DNA of 64,000 bases, taken from assembly GCA_040216555.1 (NCBI GenBank), contig JAVJOW010000009.1:62001-126000 (forward strand), written 5' to 3'. The position numbers were made by a program, and so were the translations under genes. The stretch comes from Arenibacter sp040216555 (GTDB taxonomy: Bacteria > Bacteroidota > Bacteroidia > Flavobacteriales > Flavobacteriaceae). Shown in pieces: positions 55,190-64,000 of the stretch (position 1 is the first letter of the stretch; every line of letters begins with the position of its first letter). The notes beneath the pieces were generated by a model. The model was not told the origin of the DNA and did not search any database. It saw only the letters and a program-made list of their open reading frames with translations.

Positions 55190-55224
55190 GCTTGTAATGC
55201 TTGTTCTTTATTAAGTTCCTTTAT

Positions 55225-56910
55225 TTAATGATTCTTGAATATCAAAAATTCCATGGGTTTTAGCTTTACCTTGATGAAAAGGCGGTCAGCATCTTGATCT
55301 ATATTTTTTTCTATCCTGATTTTTTTCTTGTTCCCATAAATGCATTGCATAAGTGTACCCTCTTTATTGATAGTGGTATCAATTGCTATATATTCCTCTT
55401 TGATATCTTTTGGGGAAGAATTATAAACAACGAGAATTTCACCCGTATGCAGAATCCTTGAAAATGCCAAAAGACATTTCTCGCAATCAGGAAACTGAAA
55501 ATCGAGTCCGTTTTTTGAAGTTTCCCGAAAATACATTCTGCCGAACTTTAGAATGGCCTCTTTTTGTCTTAGATGTGCCAAGACAGCAATTCTCTTGAAT
55601 ATCCATGATTCTTGGTTCAATACGTTCGACTCCTTATCATCGGGATTGAACATTCCTTCCCTAATATATCGGTCATCCATGCCGTTACCCTCAAAACCTT
55701 GTTCGGTACCATAATAAATACACGGAGCGCCAAGGGCACAAATAAGAAATCCCATTCCCGCAACAACTTGTGCAGTAGTGGCGTTATGGCCAAATCGGTG
55801 TTTAAAGTCCATCCCCACCTGATCATGGTCATCGATGTAGGTCACGAGGAACTCCCCATGCCTACCTCGGCTTAGAGCATTCTTTTGCAAATCCGAATAC
55901 CTCTGTATCAATCTATTCGGGGATGAATTCCCTTTTATCACTTCTGCTAAAACACTGTGTAATGGATGATCTAATATAGAATCAAGCCCGTAATATATAT
56001 TCCGGTCCTCGGGCAGTATTTTGGGACCTATATAGGGATTACCCGTCTCATCGTCCCCGATAATTTCACCAAATAGAAAAAAGTTTCTTTTGCCTAAGGA
56101 GTAGGCATATTCCCTTATCGTAGAGCAAAAACGGTTAATGTCGTTTCCCTTCATATGTTTGACGGCATCCAAACGGAAACCATCCACATCTGTCTCACGA
56201 ATCCAGTAACAATGTATCTTGGCCAGTATCTCCCGTAAATCTTCACTATCAGGGGAACCATCGTTTCTAAATGTTTTTAAGGTAAAGAAGTCGCCTTCCT
56301 GTGTCTCGGGATAATTATCGAAATTTATAATCTGCCCTTTACGGTTATACAGTTCCATATTTCTCAGTTCAACTGGAATTGGCCTATCTTTTTCCCGCCA
56401 TTCGTCCAAGGGAAAACGCTGGCCGTTAAAATAGTAATAGTTGTAATCAAAAGGATACGACCAATTATCTCCGGAATGATGCAAAACGATATCCAAGAAC
56501 ACCCTTATATCCAACCCGTGTGCCTTGTCCACTAGTTTTTCCAAATCTTTCTTGTTGCCCCAGCGTTTGTCCACGTCCATATAATTCTGGATGGCATATC
56601 CATGATAGGATTCTGGATTATTTTCAAACACAGGGCTTAACCAAATGGCGGTACAGCCCAAATTTTTGATATAGTCAATGTTGTTGATGATTCCTTGGAG
56701 GGTACCGCCAAAAGGCTTTTGCAATTGATCTTCATTTCCGAAACCGGGATGTCTCATGTCGAACTTTAAAGAATGTCGTTTTCTACTATCATGAAATCGG
56801 TCGACCATCAGAAAATAAATGACCTCCTCCCGCCATTCCCTGTGACAGTTTACCCAGTAGGCCTTGCCCGGTTTTGGAGAAAAATCTATTTCGTTAATTG
56901 ATTTTATCAT
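55225..56910 (-). CDS. GH13 alpha-amylase family glycoside hydrolase
   Basis: 561 residues. Conserved regions: DIVLHHSGD, VDGFRLDAVKHM (nucleophile Asp), FLFGEIIGD (acid Glu) and TYIDDHDQVG (third Asp). It hydrolyses or rearranges alpha-1,4-glucans. It has no signal peptide, so it is cytoplasmic and probably acts on storage glucan together with the phosphorylase. The sub-specificity is not evident. Confidence 0.93.
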   Translation of the reverse strand: MIKSINEIDFSPKPGKAYWVNCHREWREEVIYFLMVDRFHDSRKRHSLKFDMRHPGFGNEDQLQKPFGGTLQGIINNIDYIKNLGCTAIWLSPVFENNPESYHGYAIQNYMDVDKRWGNKKDLEKLVDKAHGLDIRVFLDIVLHHSGDNWSYPFDYNYYYFNGQRFPLDEWREKDRPIPVELRNMELYNRKGQIINFDNYPETQEGDFFTLKTFRNDGSPDSEDLREILAKIHCYWIRETDVDGFRLDAVKHMKGNDINRFCSTIREYAYSLGKRNFFLFGEIIGDDETGNPYIGPKILPEDRNIYYGLDSILDHPLHSVLAEVIKGNSSPNRLIQRYSDLQKNALSRGRHGEFLVTYIDDHDQVGMDFKHRFGHNATTAQVVAGMGFLICALGAPCIYYGTEQGFEGNGMDDRYIREGMFNPDDKESNVLNQESWIFKRIAVLAHLRQKEAILKFGRMYFRETSKNGLDFQFPDCEKCLLAFSRILHTGEILVVYNSSPKDIKEEYIAIDTTINKEGTLMQCIYGNKKKIRIEKNIDQDADRLFIKVKLKPMEFLIFKNH

Positions 56911-56926
56911 CTTCTTCTTTAAATAT

Positions 56927-58291
56927 TTAAATAGTGGAAAATTCCGTATTTGCTTTTACATCAGTCTCTTTGGATCCTTCCATTTTATTCCCGTAAAAAC
57001 GATTGAAAACCATACAGGCTGTTAGGTCACCGGTAACGTTGACTGCTGTTCGGAACATTCCAAGCAAGCGCTCAACCCCTATTATTATGATAATTCCTTC
57101 GGCGGGAATTCCTACGCTGGATAGCACAGAAGCCAAAATCACGACGCCACCTCCTGGAATGGCCGGAGTTCCAATGGAAGCTGCAACTATGGTAACTACT
57201 ACAACAATAATATTCAGAAGGCCCATTTCCAATCCGTAGGCCTGCGCTATGAACAAAGTCGTAATGGTCTGATAAAGGGCCGTCCCATCCATATTTACAG
57301 TAGCCCCGATGGGAATAATGAAATTGCTGATGGAGGCATCCACTATGAGCCCTTCCTCTGCTGTTTTTAGAGATAGGGGCATTACTGCGGCTGAACTTGT
57401 AGTTGAGAATGCCAATAGTTGAACATCCGTTATTTTTCGCAAAAATGTCAATGGGTTGCTCCGGCCAAGAATGCTTACCAACACGAGGTAAATACCTACC
57501 AATATTAGCAATCCTATTAGCACCACGAGCACATAAAAGCCCAAACCCCTTAGGGAGTTCAAACCGACGCTGGAGGTCAATTGTGCCATTAAACCGAATA
57601 CGGCGATCGGAACTAATAACATAGCCCATTTGACCACGGTCATACATATTTCCTGAATGGCCCCTAGGAGTAACTTTACCGGTTTAAGCAAGTCGTCGGT
57701 TAGTGATAATACGGCAACTCCAATTATAATAGTAAAAATAACGATACTCAACATTTCGCTGCTTACCATAGAGGCCAATGGATTTTCAGGCAACAAATTT
57801 GTTATGGCGTTCGGAATATCATTTATTCCAAATGACAGTTCCGAACTTTCGGCAGTATTGGCCACTGCATTTGCATGACCAACTTCCGCCTGTTGGTGCA
57901 GATACTTTCCAGGCCTAAAAATTAATGCAAGAATTGTACCTATTGTCACTGAAATAATGGTTGTTGATATAAAATATAATAGAACACCACCACCCAACCT
58001 TTTCAGGTTTTCCTTATTGTTACTTGCAATACCAGTAATGATTGATGCTACGATCAAGGGAATCATGATCATTTGTACCAATTTTAGGAATAACATACCT
58101 GGTAGGGCCAACCAATTTCCTAATGCATCGGCAGTGTTTTTGGTTATCCAACCATTTTGAGGACTTAACAACAGGCCAACACCAACACCTAAAAACAAAG
58201 CAATGATAACCTTAAGCCAAAGCCTATTTTCTACCAACTTTTGCAAGTAGTGGTGTAGGGATTTTAATGATTTTATTTCCGTATCGACCAT
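56927..58291 (-). CDS. Dicarboxylate/amino acid:cation symporter (DAACS/GltP type)
   Basis: 454 residues with eight or more hydrophobic segments. Family motifs: the serine-rich FSTTSSAAVMPLSLKTAEE, ATVNMDGTALYQTI, and ASIGTPAIPGGGVVILASVL. It imports glutamate, aspartate or C4-dicarboxylates with Na+ or H+. Its neighbours (amylase, aldolase) suggest substrate supply in the energy cluster. Confidence 0.94.
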   Translation of the reverse strand: MVDTEIKSLKSLHHYLQKLVENRLWLKVIIALFLGVGVGLLLSPQNGWITKNTADALGNWLALPGMLFLKLVQMIMIPLIVASIITGIASNNKENLKRLGGGVLLYFISTTIISVTIGTILALIFRPGKYLHQQAEVGHANAVANTAESSELSFGINDIPNAITNLLPENPLASMVSSEMLSIVIFTIIIGVAVLSLTDDLLKPVKLLLGAIQEICMTVVKWAMLLVPIAVFGLMAQLTSSVGLNSLRGLGFYVLVVLIGLLILVGIYLVLVSILGRSNPLTFLRKITDVQLLAFSTTSSAAVMPLSLKTAEEGLIVDASISNFIIPIGATVNMDGTALYQTITTLFIAQAYGLEMGLLNIIVVVVTIVAASIGTPAIPGGGVVILASVLSSVGIPAEGIIIIIGVERLLGMFRTAVNVTGDLTACMVFNRFYGNKMEGSKETDVKANTEFSTI

Positions 58292-58304
58292 TCTTTTATC
58301 TGTA

Positions 58305-59366
58305 TTATGCTACCGTGATTCTTTTCTCAATGTAAACGCCCTGAACCGCATTTATTAATTCCACCCCATCCTTGAAGGGTTTTTGAAAAGCCTTTCTTCC
58401 CAGAATTAAACCCGATCCTCCGGCTCGTTTGTTTACGATTGCGGTTGTGATGGCTTCTGCCATATCGGATGCTCCTTTGGAACCTCCACCTGAATTTATC
58501 AATCCTATCTTGCCCATATAGCAATTGGCAACCTGTAATCGACAAAGGTCTATAGGGTGCTCTGTCGTCAGATTCTCGTACATGGCATCGTCGTATTTTC
58601 CAAATTTCAGGTCTTTAAAACCAAAATTTGTGGTGGGCAACTTTTGTTTGATGATATCTGCCTGTATCGTTACCCCAAGGTGATTGGCCTGCCCCGTTAA
58701 ATCTGCTGCTGCGTGGTAGTCCACTTTATCCGTTTTAAAAGCGTCGTTCCGGGTGTAGCACCATAAGATCGTAGCCATGCCAAGACTATGGGCTTCGGCA
58801 AATGCATCCGAAATTTCCTTTAACTGTCGATTACTTTCCCTAGATCCAAAATAGATGGTGGCCCCGATCGATATAGCACCCATGTTCCAAGCTTCCCTGA
58901 CCTTTCCGAATAAGGTTTGGTCGTAGGCATTGGGGTATGACAGGAGTTCGTTATGGTTTATCTTAACAATGAAAGGAATTTTATGCGCATATTTACGGGC
59001 ATAGAGACCCAACGCCCCGAAGGTTGAGACGACCCCATTACAACCAGCACTGATGGCTAATTTTATGATATTTTCCGGATCAAAATAATCGGGATTCTTA
59101 TAAAAGGAAAAGGCTGCACTATGCTCAATACCTTGGTCAACGGGCAGTATACTTAAATATCCTGTATCTTTCAGATTGCCATGCCCGTAAAGCTGGGCAA
59201 GACTTCTTAGCACTTGTGGATTCCGATTACTATTGACAAAAACTTTAGAGACAAAATTTTCATCAGGCAAATGGAGTTCATCCTTGGTAATCCTTTCGCT
59301 TACGTGGTCCAAATAGAAAGATGCTTTGTCCCCTAAATGATTCACTAAATTTTCATATGTTTTCAT
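58305..59366 (-). CDS. fbaB: Class I fructose-bisphosphate aldolase, archaeal DhnA type
   Basis: 353 residues. Signs: LSILPVDQGIEHSAAFSF, FIVKINHNELLSYPN (Schiff-base region) and NSGGGSKGASDMAEAI (phosphate loop). This is the FbaB/DhnA class, different from class II Fba common in bacteria. It joins or cleaves triose phosphates and fructose 1,6-bisphosphate. It is 10 bases from the type II GAPDH gene, forming an archaeal-type glycolytic pair. Confidence 0.94.
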   Translation of the reverse strand: MKTYENLVNHLGDKASFYLDHVSERITKDELHLPDENFVSKVFVNSNRNPQVLRSLAQLYGHGNLKDTGYLSILPVDQGIEHSAAFSFYKNPDYFDPENIIKLAISAGCNGVVSTFGALGLYARKYAHKIPFIVKINHNELLSYPNAYDQTLFGKVREAWNMGAISIGATIYFGSRESNRQLKEISDAFAEAHSLGMATILWCYTRNDAFKTDKVDYHAAADLTGQANHLGVTIQADIIKQKLPTTNFGFKDLKFGKYDDAMYENLTTEHPIDLCRLQVANCYMGKIGLINSGGGSKGASDMAEAITTAIVNKRAGGSGLILGRKAFQKPFKDGVELINAVQGVYIEKRITVA

Positions 59367-59376
59367 AACGCTATGT

Positions 59377-60390
59377 TTATATGATTCCCAAACTTATATT
59401 GGTTTTGGCGATGGATTTTGCTGCATCTGTCTCAATCCCAGTAAGTGCACGAATGGCATCTATAGTCTCTGGGATAACAATCGCCTGGTTATCCACCACA
59501 TAAGCATAAAAAAGCTCATCACCCACTACTTTAAGCATATCTTCCCACAGGGCCACCTCGTACATATCTCCCCAAGGCCTGCCCATATCCAAGAACATTT
59601 CTTTTATTGTATTGTTTGAAACCAAACCTTGGTCATAATTAATTAGCTTAATCCTTGTAGAAGTTTTAAAAGCATTTAGCACTTCTTCTTTTGTGGCTTG
59701 TTTTTTTAATTTCACGTTCCAGTAATGCATATGGCTCAATGTTTCGGGCACTTTTACTGCGGCAGTGATGACATCCAGTTCGGGATCCACACTTTTAGCG
59801 TCAGGACCTTGATGGCTTGGAATATCTTTTTCGGGAACCATTGTATTCATAATACCACCTAAATGGCTTTCCCATGGGTCGGTGGCCCTTCTTAATAATG
59901 TTCCCCGTGCATAGTCCAATAGATCTGCTCTCTTCAAAGTTGTCAGGGTTCGAAGAATAGAAGTGGTATTGCAAGAAACTACCCTTGTAGCATCTAAATT
60001 TATCGCGGATTGATAATTATTTTCTGCACTAAAGGAATGGCCAGTAGTATGGTGTTTTTCACCACCTTGAAGAATGAATTTTATACTCAGTTTTTTATAT
60101 ATTTCCACATTCTTTGCCGCTATATTCTTTGGGGTGCAATCCACCACTAAGTCTGTCTTTTTCAACAGGTCTTGCAGGTTACCCTTTGCTGGAATACTTG
60201 CGGCCTTCATTTCTTTTTCGGCCTCGGCGGTTGCCGCGTAGATATCATACTCTTTTCTTATGGCATTCTGTATCCGCCAATCGCTGATGACATCGCAAAC
60301 CCCGATCAAGTTCATATCGTCTTGTACATTAATGGCGTCGGCCACTCTTTTTCCGATGACCCCATAACCTACTACTGCAATACTTTTCAT
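59377..60390 (-). CDS. Type II glyceraldehyde-3-phosphate dehydrogenase (archaeal type)
   Basis: 337 residues. Rossmann start VVGYGVIGKRVADAI, catalytic cysteine in VVSCNTTSILRTL, and LRRATDPWESHLGGIMNTM with HSHQGPDAKSV-like PSHQGPDA are typical of the archaeal GapB/type II enzyme, which uses NAD(P). Bacterial GAPDH has SCTTN at this site; here it is SCNTT. It follows the DhnA aldolase gene and probably came as a unit by transfer. Confidence 0.94.
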   Translation of the reverse strand: MKSIAVVGYGVIGKRVADAINVQDDMNLIGVCDVISDWRIQNAIRKEYDIYAATAEAEKEMKAASIPAKGNLQDLLKKTDLVVDCTPKNIAAKNVEIYKKLSIKFILQGGEKHHTTGHSFSAENNYQSAINLDATRVVSCNTTSILRTLTTLKRADLLDYARGTLLRRATDPWESHLGGIMNTMVPEKDIPSHQGPDAKSVDPELDVITAAVKVPETLSHMHYWNVKLKKQATKEEVLNAFKTSTRIKLINYDQGLVSNNTIKEMFLDMGRPWGDMYEVALWEDMLKVVGDELFYAYVVDNQAIVIPETIDAIRALTGIETDAAKSIAKTNISLGII

Positions 60391-60397
60391 ATCCTTA

Positions 60398-61726
60398 TTA
60401 TTTTACTGTTATTAATTTTTTACTGTTTCTATGTAATAGTATAGCGCCTATTACACCTGCTAACATAGAAGCGAATAGGATACTTACCTTGGCCGTGAAT
60501 ATCAAAGACTCGTCTGTGAAGGCCAGCTCATTTATAAACAATGACATGGTAAAACCAATACCTCCAAGAAAAGCTATACCATAAATCATGTTCCAATTCA
60601 CTTTTTCCGGTAGTTTTGCAAGTTTAAGTGCGACCAGTATTCTTGAAAAAGCGGCAATACCGATAAATTTTCCAAGAATCAGGCCCAGACCAATCCCCAA
60701 ACTAACGGGGCTGGATAGTACTTTCAACAAATCACCATGAAGATGTATTCCTGTGTTTGCCAAAGCAAACAAAGGGAGAATGATGAAGCTAACTATTGGG
60801 TTTAAGGACCTTTCCAATTTTTGAAGGGGAGTCTCCGCCTCTGAACTTGTAGTCTTGATATCCTCCAAAATATCCAACTGCGTTTTTGAGATAAGCGCGC
60901 CCCTTATCGACTTGGTTTCTTGAAATTTTTTGTGTAAGTTGTCTAAACGGTTCAAAAAGGTATTTTCCTTAATTTTTACCCTGCCTGGAATTGCAAATGC
61001 GGTAAGAATTCCAGCTATCGTTGGATGTATTCCTGAGAAAAAGAAGGCCAGCCAAACACCACCTATACCAATAATGGCATAAAACCATGTGCTTCTTACT
61101 CCCGCATAATTTCCGATAATCAAAGCTCCGAAGAACAATAGTCCATGAAGTAGATCCATCTCGGAAATACCGGAGGTATAAAATAGCGCAATGACCAAGA
61201 CACCACCCAAATCGTCCACTATAGCAAGAGTAATAAGAAAGACCCTCAAAGCGGAAGGCAGTCTTTTTCCGACAATGGCCAATACCCCTAGAGAAAAGGC
61301 AATGTCCGTAGCCATGGGAATGCCCCAACCATTTGATGCCTCGCCCGAGCTATTGAACATAAAATAAATAAGGGCAGGAAGTACCATGCCTCCAATAGCC
61401 GCTCCAATAGGTAATACCGCACTCTTTGGAGATGAAAGTTTACCGCCGATTATTTCACGTTTCAGCTCTAAGCCAACTTGTAGAAAGAATAGGGCCATTA
61501 GGCCATCGTTGATCCATAACAATAGCGGCTCCGATAGCTGAAGGATGCCAATAGTGAAGGCAATATCGGTTTGCATTAAGTCGATATAATATTCCTTCCA
61601 TGGCGAATTGGCCCAGACCATTGCGATGACTACAGTGATAAATAGAATAACACCATTGTTATTGAGTTCTTTGGCCGTGTTGCCAAAGAATTTCATAATA
61701 CCGCTATTTGTATCTTGTTTATGCAT
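60398..61726 (-). CDS. nhaA: Na+/H+ antiporter NhaA
   Basis: 442 residues with about 12 hydrophobic segments. Motifs: GLMALFFLQVGLELKREI and MATDIAFSLGVLAIVG, then the paired acids in LAIVDDLGGVLVIALF. It exchanges protons for Na+ or Li+. It shares one base with the NADH dehydrogenase gene, so both are translated together; proton export by respiration and Na+ handling would be linked. Confidence 0.96.
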   Translation of the reverse strand: MHKQDTNSGIMKFFGNTAKELNNNGVILFITVVIAMVWANSPWKEYYIDLMQTDIAFTIGILQLSEPLLLWINDGLMALFFLQVGLELKREIIGGKLSSPKSAVLPIGAAIGGMVLPALIYFMFNSSGEASNGWGIPMATDIAFSLGVLAIVGKRLPSALRVFLITLAIVDDLGGVLVIALFYTSGISEMDLLHGLLFFGALIIGNYAGVRSTWFYAIIGIGGVWLAFFFSGIHPTIAGILTAFAIPGRVKIKENTFLNRLDNLHKKFQETKSIRGALISKTQLDILEDIKTTSSEAETPLQKLERSLNPIVSFIILPLFALANTGIHLHGDLLKVLSSPVSLGIGLGLILGKFIGIAAFSRILVALKLAKLPEKVNWNMIYGIAFLGGIGFTMSLFINELAFTDESLIFTAKVSILFASMLAGVIGAILLHRNSKKLITVK

Positions 61727-63135
61727 CAGTGCTGGATTTTTTGTGTGTTTGTATCCTTTTCTTGAGCATTGCTAGTATTGTTTTTTGATGGAGTTTCCAC
61801 GGTAGAATCACGTTTGAAATTCCGGATTATTACCCTATTGCTCTTTTCATAAGAAAAATAACTTATGGCCCAATTGAAGCCGACCAAAAGTTTATTTCTG
61901 AATCCACTGATTGACATCAAGTGCACCACGGACCATAACAACCATGCAAAGTATCCGGTAAACTTTAGTTTTCCCAGATCCGCTACCGCTTTTCGCTTTC
62001 CAACGGTCGCCAAAGACCCTTTATCAGTATATTTAAAAGGCTTTGATGGTATGTTGCTATTTAGGTTGTTCAACATTAGGGCAAGATAATTTCCTTGTTG
62101 AATCGCAGCCTGAGCTACCTGGGGATGGCCTTTTGGAGTCTCTTCGGAAATCAGAACCGCAATATCCCCGATGGCATAAATGTTTTCTTGCCCTTCAACC
62201 TTCAAATAAGCATCAGTTTTTAAGCGATTGCCCTTAGCTACATGCTTCTGATCGATACCCTTTGGAAAGTCCCCTTTTACACCTGCCGTCCAAATAAGGT
62301 TTTTGGCCAATATTCTCTTCCCGTTTTTGGTTTGGACAACTTTACCGTCATAATTGCTAACGGATTCATTCAACAAGACAGTCACATTTAGATTTTCCAG
62401 ATAGGTCAATGTTTTTGAAGAAGCTTTGTCGGACATTGCTATAAGTAGTTTATCCATAGCTTCCACCAAAAAAATATTCATTATTGAAGAAGGATATTCT
62501 GGATAGTCCTTTGGAAGGATGTATTTGCAAAACTCAGCAAGTGCACCTGCCATTTCTACTCCCGCAGGGCCACCGCCCACGATTACAAAATTGGTAAGGG
62601 CATCACGTTCCACATCATCGCATGTAATTGCCGCCTGCTCCAAATTCTGCAACATCATATGACGGATATTTAGGGAATCCCGGATATCTTTCATGCCCAA
62701 ACTATTTCTTTCCACTTCTTCCATACCAAAAAAGTTAGTTTTAGTTCCAGTCGCCAGTACCAAATAATCATAGGTAAGTTTTCCTTTGTCCGTTATGACA
62801 GTATTAGTAGAGGCCTGGATTTCCCGTACCTCGGCCAGTCTGAAGCTTACGTTTTTGTACCCTTTAATTTGTTTCCTAAATGGAAATACAATACTATCGG
62901 GTTCGAGGCCGCTCGTAGCTACCTGATAAAATAAGGGCTGGAATTGATGAAAGTTGTTACGGTCTATAAGCACTATCTGAACATTTTTGTTTTTTAGTCC
63001 TTCCACCAATGCCAAACCCGCAAAGCCACCTCCAACTATAACTATTCTCGGTTGCTCGGAATCGGGCAAGCAAATTTCATCTTCCACTTTACATTTATCA
63101 TGATCTATACCGCCTAATATTTGATTATTGCACAT
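61726..63135 (-). CDS. ndh: Type II NADH dehydrogenase (NDH-2-like FAD oxidoreductase)
   Basis: 469 residues. FAD motif RIVIVGGGFAGLALVEGL, NAD motif FVIVGGGPAGVEMAGALAE, and QAAIQQGNYLALMLNN at the C-terminal part; the hydrophobic end (FAWLLWSVVHLMSISGFRNKL) anchors it to the membrane. It oxidises NADH with quinone and does not pump protons, useful under energy or oxygen stress. It is partly overlapped by nhaA. Confidence 0.93.
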   Translation of the reverse strand: MCNNQILGGIDHDKCKVEDEICLPDSEQPRIVIVGGGFAGLALVEGLKNKNVQIVLIDRNNFHQFQPLFYQVATSGLEPDSIVFPFRKQIKGYKNVSFRLAEVREIQASTNTVITDKGKLTYDYLVLATGTKTNFFGMEEVERNSLGMKDIRDSLNIRHMMLQNLEQAAITCDDVERDALTNFVIVGGGPAGVEMAGALAEFCKYILPKDYPEYPSSIMNIFLVEAMDKLLIAMSDKASSKTLTYLENLNVTVLLNESVSNYDGKVVQTKNGKRILAKNLIWTAGVKGDFPKGIDQKHVAKGNRLKTDAYLKVEGQENIYAIGDIAVLISEETPKGHPQVAQAAIQQGNYLALMLNNLNSNIPSKPFKYTDKGSLATVGKRKAVADLGKLKFTGYFAWLLWSVVHLMSISGFRNKLLVGFNWAISYFSYEKSNRVIIRNFKRDSTVETPSKNNTSNAQEKDTNTQKIQH

Positions 63136-63211
63136 GCCAAATTGATTTTAATACGTTTTCCGATACAAGTGCTTAAATAGTCCATACCCGCACTTACTAA
63201 ACTTTTTTCTC

Positions 63212-63658
63212 TTATATGCTGCGTTTTCTTACAATCAAAACCGAGCAGTCCGCATGTGTTGCCAAGGACTGGGAAACCGAGCCAAGCAAAAATCTAGAGA
63301 ATGCACCATGGCCCTGAGACCCGACTACGATTAAATCTGCATCAAAGGCTTCGGCCTTTTCTAGAATTGCACTTTTGGGAATCCCATTGACCACTACTGT
63401 TGAAATCGACAATTTGTTATTTTCGATTTTTAATAATTTTGAGGCATCATTAACAATTGCCTCTGCCGAATTTCTTGCATTGGATATAGCTTCTTCGTAA
63501 TAATTACCAAGCGTGCCACCCATTGGAACGGCCAACATGGGATTTTCGAACACATTTAATATACATACTTCCGTGCCTGCAGGCAATGGCATCGCTCCAA
63601 GTTCATTTACGGCTATCTTGCTATAATCAGAACCGTCTATTGCTAATACTATTTTCAT
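63212..63658 (-). CDS. Universal stress protein (single domain)
   Basis: 148 residues, the standard UspA length. Starts KIVLAIDGSDYSKIAVNEL and ends with VVGSQGHGAFSRFLLGSVSQ, the ATP loop G-x2-G-x9-G-S. It is a second Usp besides the two-domain one at 46777, at the upstream end of the energy cluster. Confidence 0.93.
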   Translation of the reverse strand: MKIVLAIDGSDYSKIAVNELGAMPLPAGTEVCILNVFENPMLAVPMGGTLGNYYEEAISNARNSAEAIVNDASKLLKIENNKLSISTVVVNGIPKSAILEKAEAFDADLIVVGSQGHGAFSRFLLGSVSQSLATHADCSVLIVRKRSI

Positions 63659-63705
63659 CTTATGATTTTTATTTTTTGTTTATATCTACGCTATGTCTCC
63701 TAATC

Positions 63706-64000
63706 TCAACTTATGATAATAGGCTTCATTAACTTTTTCCAATACAAGTGCTCGTATAGCCCTGACCAATACATTCCGAAAGTGAACGCGAACAGCAGTT
63801 CCTCAATTGGGATACCTAGAACAAGGATTTGGGTCAGATTTTCTAGGTTCCAGTACAGTTCTACATAATCTGGATAGAAGGGAAGAATACTTCCAAAATA
63901 CACAAAGTAGAGCAGCGTGAACAAAAGACCCCCAACCCATATTTTCCCCTTTAGATCTGGCCGGCAATACAGCGTTGTCAAACCTCCCATGAACATGGCC
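63706..64000 (-). CDS. Membrane protein, possibly lycopene-cyclase-domain type (partial)
   Basis: At least 97 residues in frame to the window edge. Three hydrophobic segments are visible, with IPIEELLFAFTFGMYWSGLY, resembling the P-x-E-E motif of CrtYcd-type lycopene cyclase domains. The N-terminal part lies outside the window, so neither length nor identity is certain. Confidence 0.5.
   Translation of the reverse strand, partial: AMFMGGLTTLYCRPDLKGKIWVGGLLFTLLYFVYFGSILPFYPDYVELYWNLENLTQILVLGIPIEELLFAFTFGMYWSGLYEHLYWKKLMKPIIIS

Noticed and set aside
57072..57647. 191-codon minus-strand frame within the symporter gene
   Set aside because: Out-of-frame shadow rich in Arg/Ser/His; the 454-residue symporter covers the same DNA with clear family motifs.

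Overview
The window reads as part of a marine-type Flavobacteriia (Bacteroidota) genome. It carries CTnDOT-like conjugative-transposon tra genes, a CusA efflux pump fused to a TolC-like outer-membrane domain (a Bacteroidota arrangement) and Bacteroidota promoter elements of the TTTG / TAnnTTTG type. The middle section is visibly more AT-rich than the flanks. No rRNA, tRNA or CRISPR array was seen.

Layout. (1) 1-4529, minus strand: copper/silver RND efflux pump, cut by the window edge, and a small secreted His/Cys-rich protein. (2) 5228-9793, plus strand: a 1521-residue protein with a type-3 copper (tyrosinase-like) core. (3) 10063-10826: a phospholipase-D-like membrane protein whose reading frame is broken inside an (AT)6 tract. 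(4) 10828-26397: a dense AT-rich defence-type island. It holds a DUF488-DUF488-dual-OB operon, a Pycsar-type operon (small basic protein, PycTM, PycC, E2-like/SEC-C protein), a divergent sigma-like/unknown/ImmA-IrrE operon with an operator array between the two, a membrane coiled-coil protein, an AAA+ ATPase/subtilase pair, and a bacterial ubiquitin-like operon (two-domain Ubl, E2, JAMM-E1 fusion). Related intergenic repeats (A, C, B, D) separate the cassettes and flank the AAA/subtilase/Ubl block. (5) 26398-33253, minus strand: traE-F-G-I-J-K-M-N, the core of a type IV secretion apparatus. Relaxase, coupling protein, traL and traO-Q are not seen. (6) 33456-35256: an amidase, a thioesterase and a frameshifted lipoprotein gene. 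(7) 35427-64000, all minus strand and tightly spaced: phospholipase D, MFS pump, CopB-type copper ATPase, PRPP synthetase, AMP phosphorylase, beta-CASP nuclease, ATP-cone endonuclease, K+ channel, universal stress proteins, D-lactate dehydrogenase, phosphoketolase, acetate kinase, glucan phosphorylase, amylase, dicarboxylate/amino-acid symporter, archaeal-type aldolase and GAPDH, NhaA, NDH-2.

How the parts fit. Region 7 looks like one stress and energy package. Glucan is opened by phosphorylase and amylase, and sugar phosphates pass through aldolase, type II GAPDH and phosphoketolase. Acetate kinase then makes ATP and lactate dehydrogenase reoxidises NADH, with ion transport, universal stress proteins and copper export alongside. 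Region 4 is the most promising ground for something new. It holds an E2-like protein inside a Pycsar operon with no E1 beside it, and about 9 kb away a complete Ubl/E2/E1-JAMM operon behind an AAA-subtilase pair. Both lie within an array of cassettes divided by a shared composite repeat. The tra genes make horizontal transfer of the whole block plausible, but this is inference.
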